Assembly: GCA_001939145.1 (NCBI GenBank)
Contig: LSRX01000416.1
Span: 30,428-94,427, forward strand
Origin: Symbiodinium microadriaticum
Taxonomy: Eukaryota; Sar; Dinophyceae; Suessiales; Symbiodiniaceae
Reading direction: 5' to 3'
Length of the DNA: 64,000 nt
Every line of letters starts with the position of its first letter. Positions within the stretch are counted from its first letter, which is position 1. Below, one piece after another: positions 62,600 through 64,000 of the stretch. The position numbers were made by a program, and so were the translations under genes. Below the pieces are notes generated by a model, which searched no databases, was not told the origin of the DNA, and saw only the letters and a program-made list of their open reading frames with translations.

Positions 62600-64000
62600 T
62601 GCCGCAGGCTGTGCCCAAGCTCCTTGAGGCCCCCTTCCTCTTCATAAGAATGTCTTTGGCTGAGGCCGACCCGGCGGACGTGGGAACAAAAAAGACGCTT
62701 CAGCTGAAGCCGAGTGGCGAGTAGTTCTGCGGCCCAGGGCTTCGGTCCAGGAGTCCTGCGCTCGCAGTGCCGCAGTCCTCTCCTCCAAACGCACCTGTTG
62801 ACAGAACTCTCTAATTTGAAATTCGAGCTTTTTGATTTTTTGCGTAGGCTCCCTCCTAGCCGCTTCCTGTCTTCCCCTGTCCTGGGCTCGTGGATCTGAA
62901 GCGCTTCGCCGTCCCCATGACCCCTGCCACAGAAAGCCACCAGAGAGAACACACCACAGAGAACAGCTCAGCTTTCCCTCTGCCTTTCTCTTAGAGAATT
63001 GGGGGGGAGGACGGCGTCCCGGCGCCTCCTCGGATCTCCCGATGACTCTCCCGATAGAGCTCGGAGCCCCTGCTGGGGCCCCCATACCTCTCTGAAAAGC
63101 GAAGCGGAGAGAGGCGCGAAGAGGGGATAGCGCGCGCGCGTTGCGTCGGATCTCCCGATGAACTGGAAGGTGTTTCCTGGCGCTGGCAGAGCGGAGCAGA
63201 GTGCCAGACCTCTCTCGGCCCCTCTTTCCCCTCTGAGGCGGCGACGAGGAGCCTGCGTGAAGCTAACCCGCCTGCGGCACCCGCCCCCGCGCGCCATGCT
63301 GATCTGCAGACCGCCAAAGTGGTGCAACATTCACCTACATGCAAAGTGGCATTGTCGCCTGCAAGACGAACACGGCCTAGGGACCCGTAACCCCTGTTCC
63401 GAGAATTCCGCTCCAACAAAGTGCAAATCCGTGTGTCAGCTCTGAGATTGGCTGAGTGCAGCTGTAGCTGTCTCTTCCTTGCGCTACTCGCTTCAACAGG
63501 ACCCTCATACCTGCAGGCTCCTGGCAACGGCCAATCCCACCCCTACGGTCCAGAGTCCCCTCGTGAGCAGCATCAACTGGTAAGCAGCAGCAGACTGCTG
63601 CTCAGGACACTCATTGCATCATTGCAATGTATGATGGCCAGTCCTATATGTTTAGGCCACACAAACATCCATATGTGCATTCGGGCATTGTTCTGGGTTC
63701 TTGATGCCACTTGTCATGCACAAGCGGACGGGTCTCCCGCGAGCAGATTCTGCACACCTACTTATCGCACACGGCTTGGTGCTGCAACGGTTGCTAGAGA
63801 CTGGGAGATCTTCGTCTAGGGGCAGTGCACATACTATACCAGTTCTCCACGACTCTTGGCTCACACGTCCATTCCATTCCTTTCCACTCGCTGCTGAAAT
63901 TCCATCCTTGCCGCCGCTCTATTGTCCAAGAATGCCAGTCATCGCCCAAAACAAACACAGAGGCTTGGATGCAACATCGTATCTCTCTGCCGATTTATCT
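62600..64000. other. No gene identified
   Basis: GC-rich sequence upstream of the S49 gene start. Minus frames at 62563-63527 contain scattered charged stretches (for example KLEFQIREFCQQVRLEERTA) that could be exons of another minus gene, but nothing is recognisable. Confidence 0.35.

Overview
This window reads as nuclear DNA of a photosynthetic dinoflagellate, most likely a Symbiodiniaceae-like alga. I infer this from four things. There is a multi-exon gene for an S49 (SppA/SohB-type) protease with a plastid/thylakoid-style presequence. Several introns start with GC instead of GT. Identifiable host genes all lie on the minus strand. Decayed Ty1/copia elements, hAT-like and other transposase-like genes, and tyrosine-recombinase genes are dense. 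No bacterial operons, ribosome binding sites, rRNA, tRNA or CRISPR arrays were found.

Layout. 1-1195: a HAD-like gene (minus) running off the left edge. 1224-10393: a young Ty1/copia retrotransposon (minus) with two LTRs, Gag, protease, integrase, reverse transcriptase and RNase H, plus a degenerate cytosine-methyltransferase-like domain. About 10.4-17.45 kb: an (AGT)n tract, a 42-bp satellite, and a minus-strand block with an unknown ORF, an intact C5 DNA methyltransferase and a broken hAT-like transposase. This block lies between imperfect inverted sequences and may be a methyltransferase-carrying DNA transposon. A small hairpin motif with covarying stems is scattered through 0.1-0.5 kb and 10.6-17.4 kb and was not seen elsewhere. 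17.9-20.9 kb: tyrosine-recombinase remnants. 21.1-24.7 kb: a second, wrecked copia element whose gag contains a 597-bp internal inversion. 24.7-26.1 kb: pyrimidine-rich then purine-rich sequence and a structured repeat. 26-34 kb: little that can be named, with candidate coiled-coil exons at 30.7-33.1 kb and an assembly gap at 33622.

34.9-62.6 kb: a same-strand set of host genes (all minus). They are the S49 protease (62.55-56.9 kb), a ZNF706-like small zinc-finger protein (56.37-55.9 kb) and CLC chloride-channel exons. The CLC exons form two blocks in N-to-C order: 55.2-52.6 kb (first half) and 37.2-34.9 kb (second half). If they are one gene, its ~15-kb intron holds a plus-strand gene with a ubiquitin-like domain, a tyrosine-recombinase insertion, a frameshifted large protein ending in a KptA/Tpt1-like domain, and a 57-bp satellite with 209-bp higher-order repeats. 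The S49 gene also carries a transposase-like relic in one intron. 62.6-64 kb: nothing identified.

CDS and exon boundaries are exact where splice sites keep the frame and approximate elsewhere.
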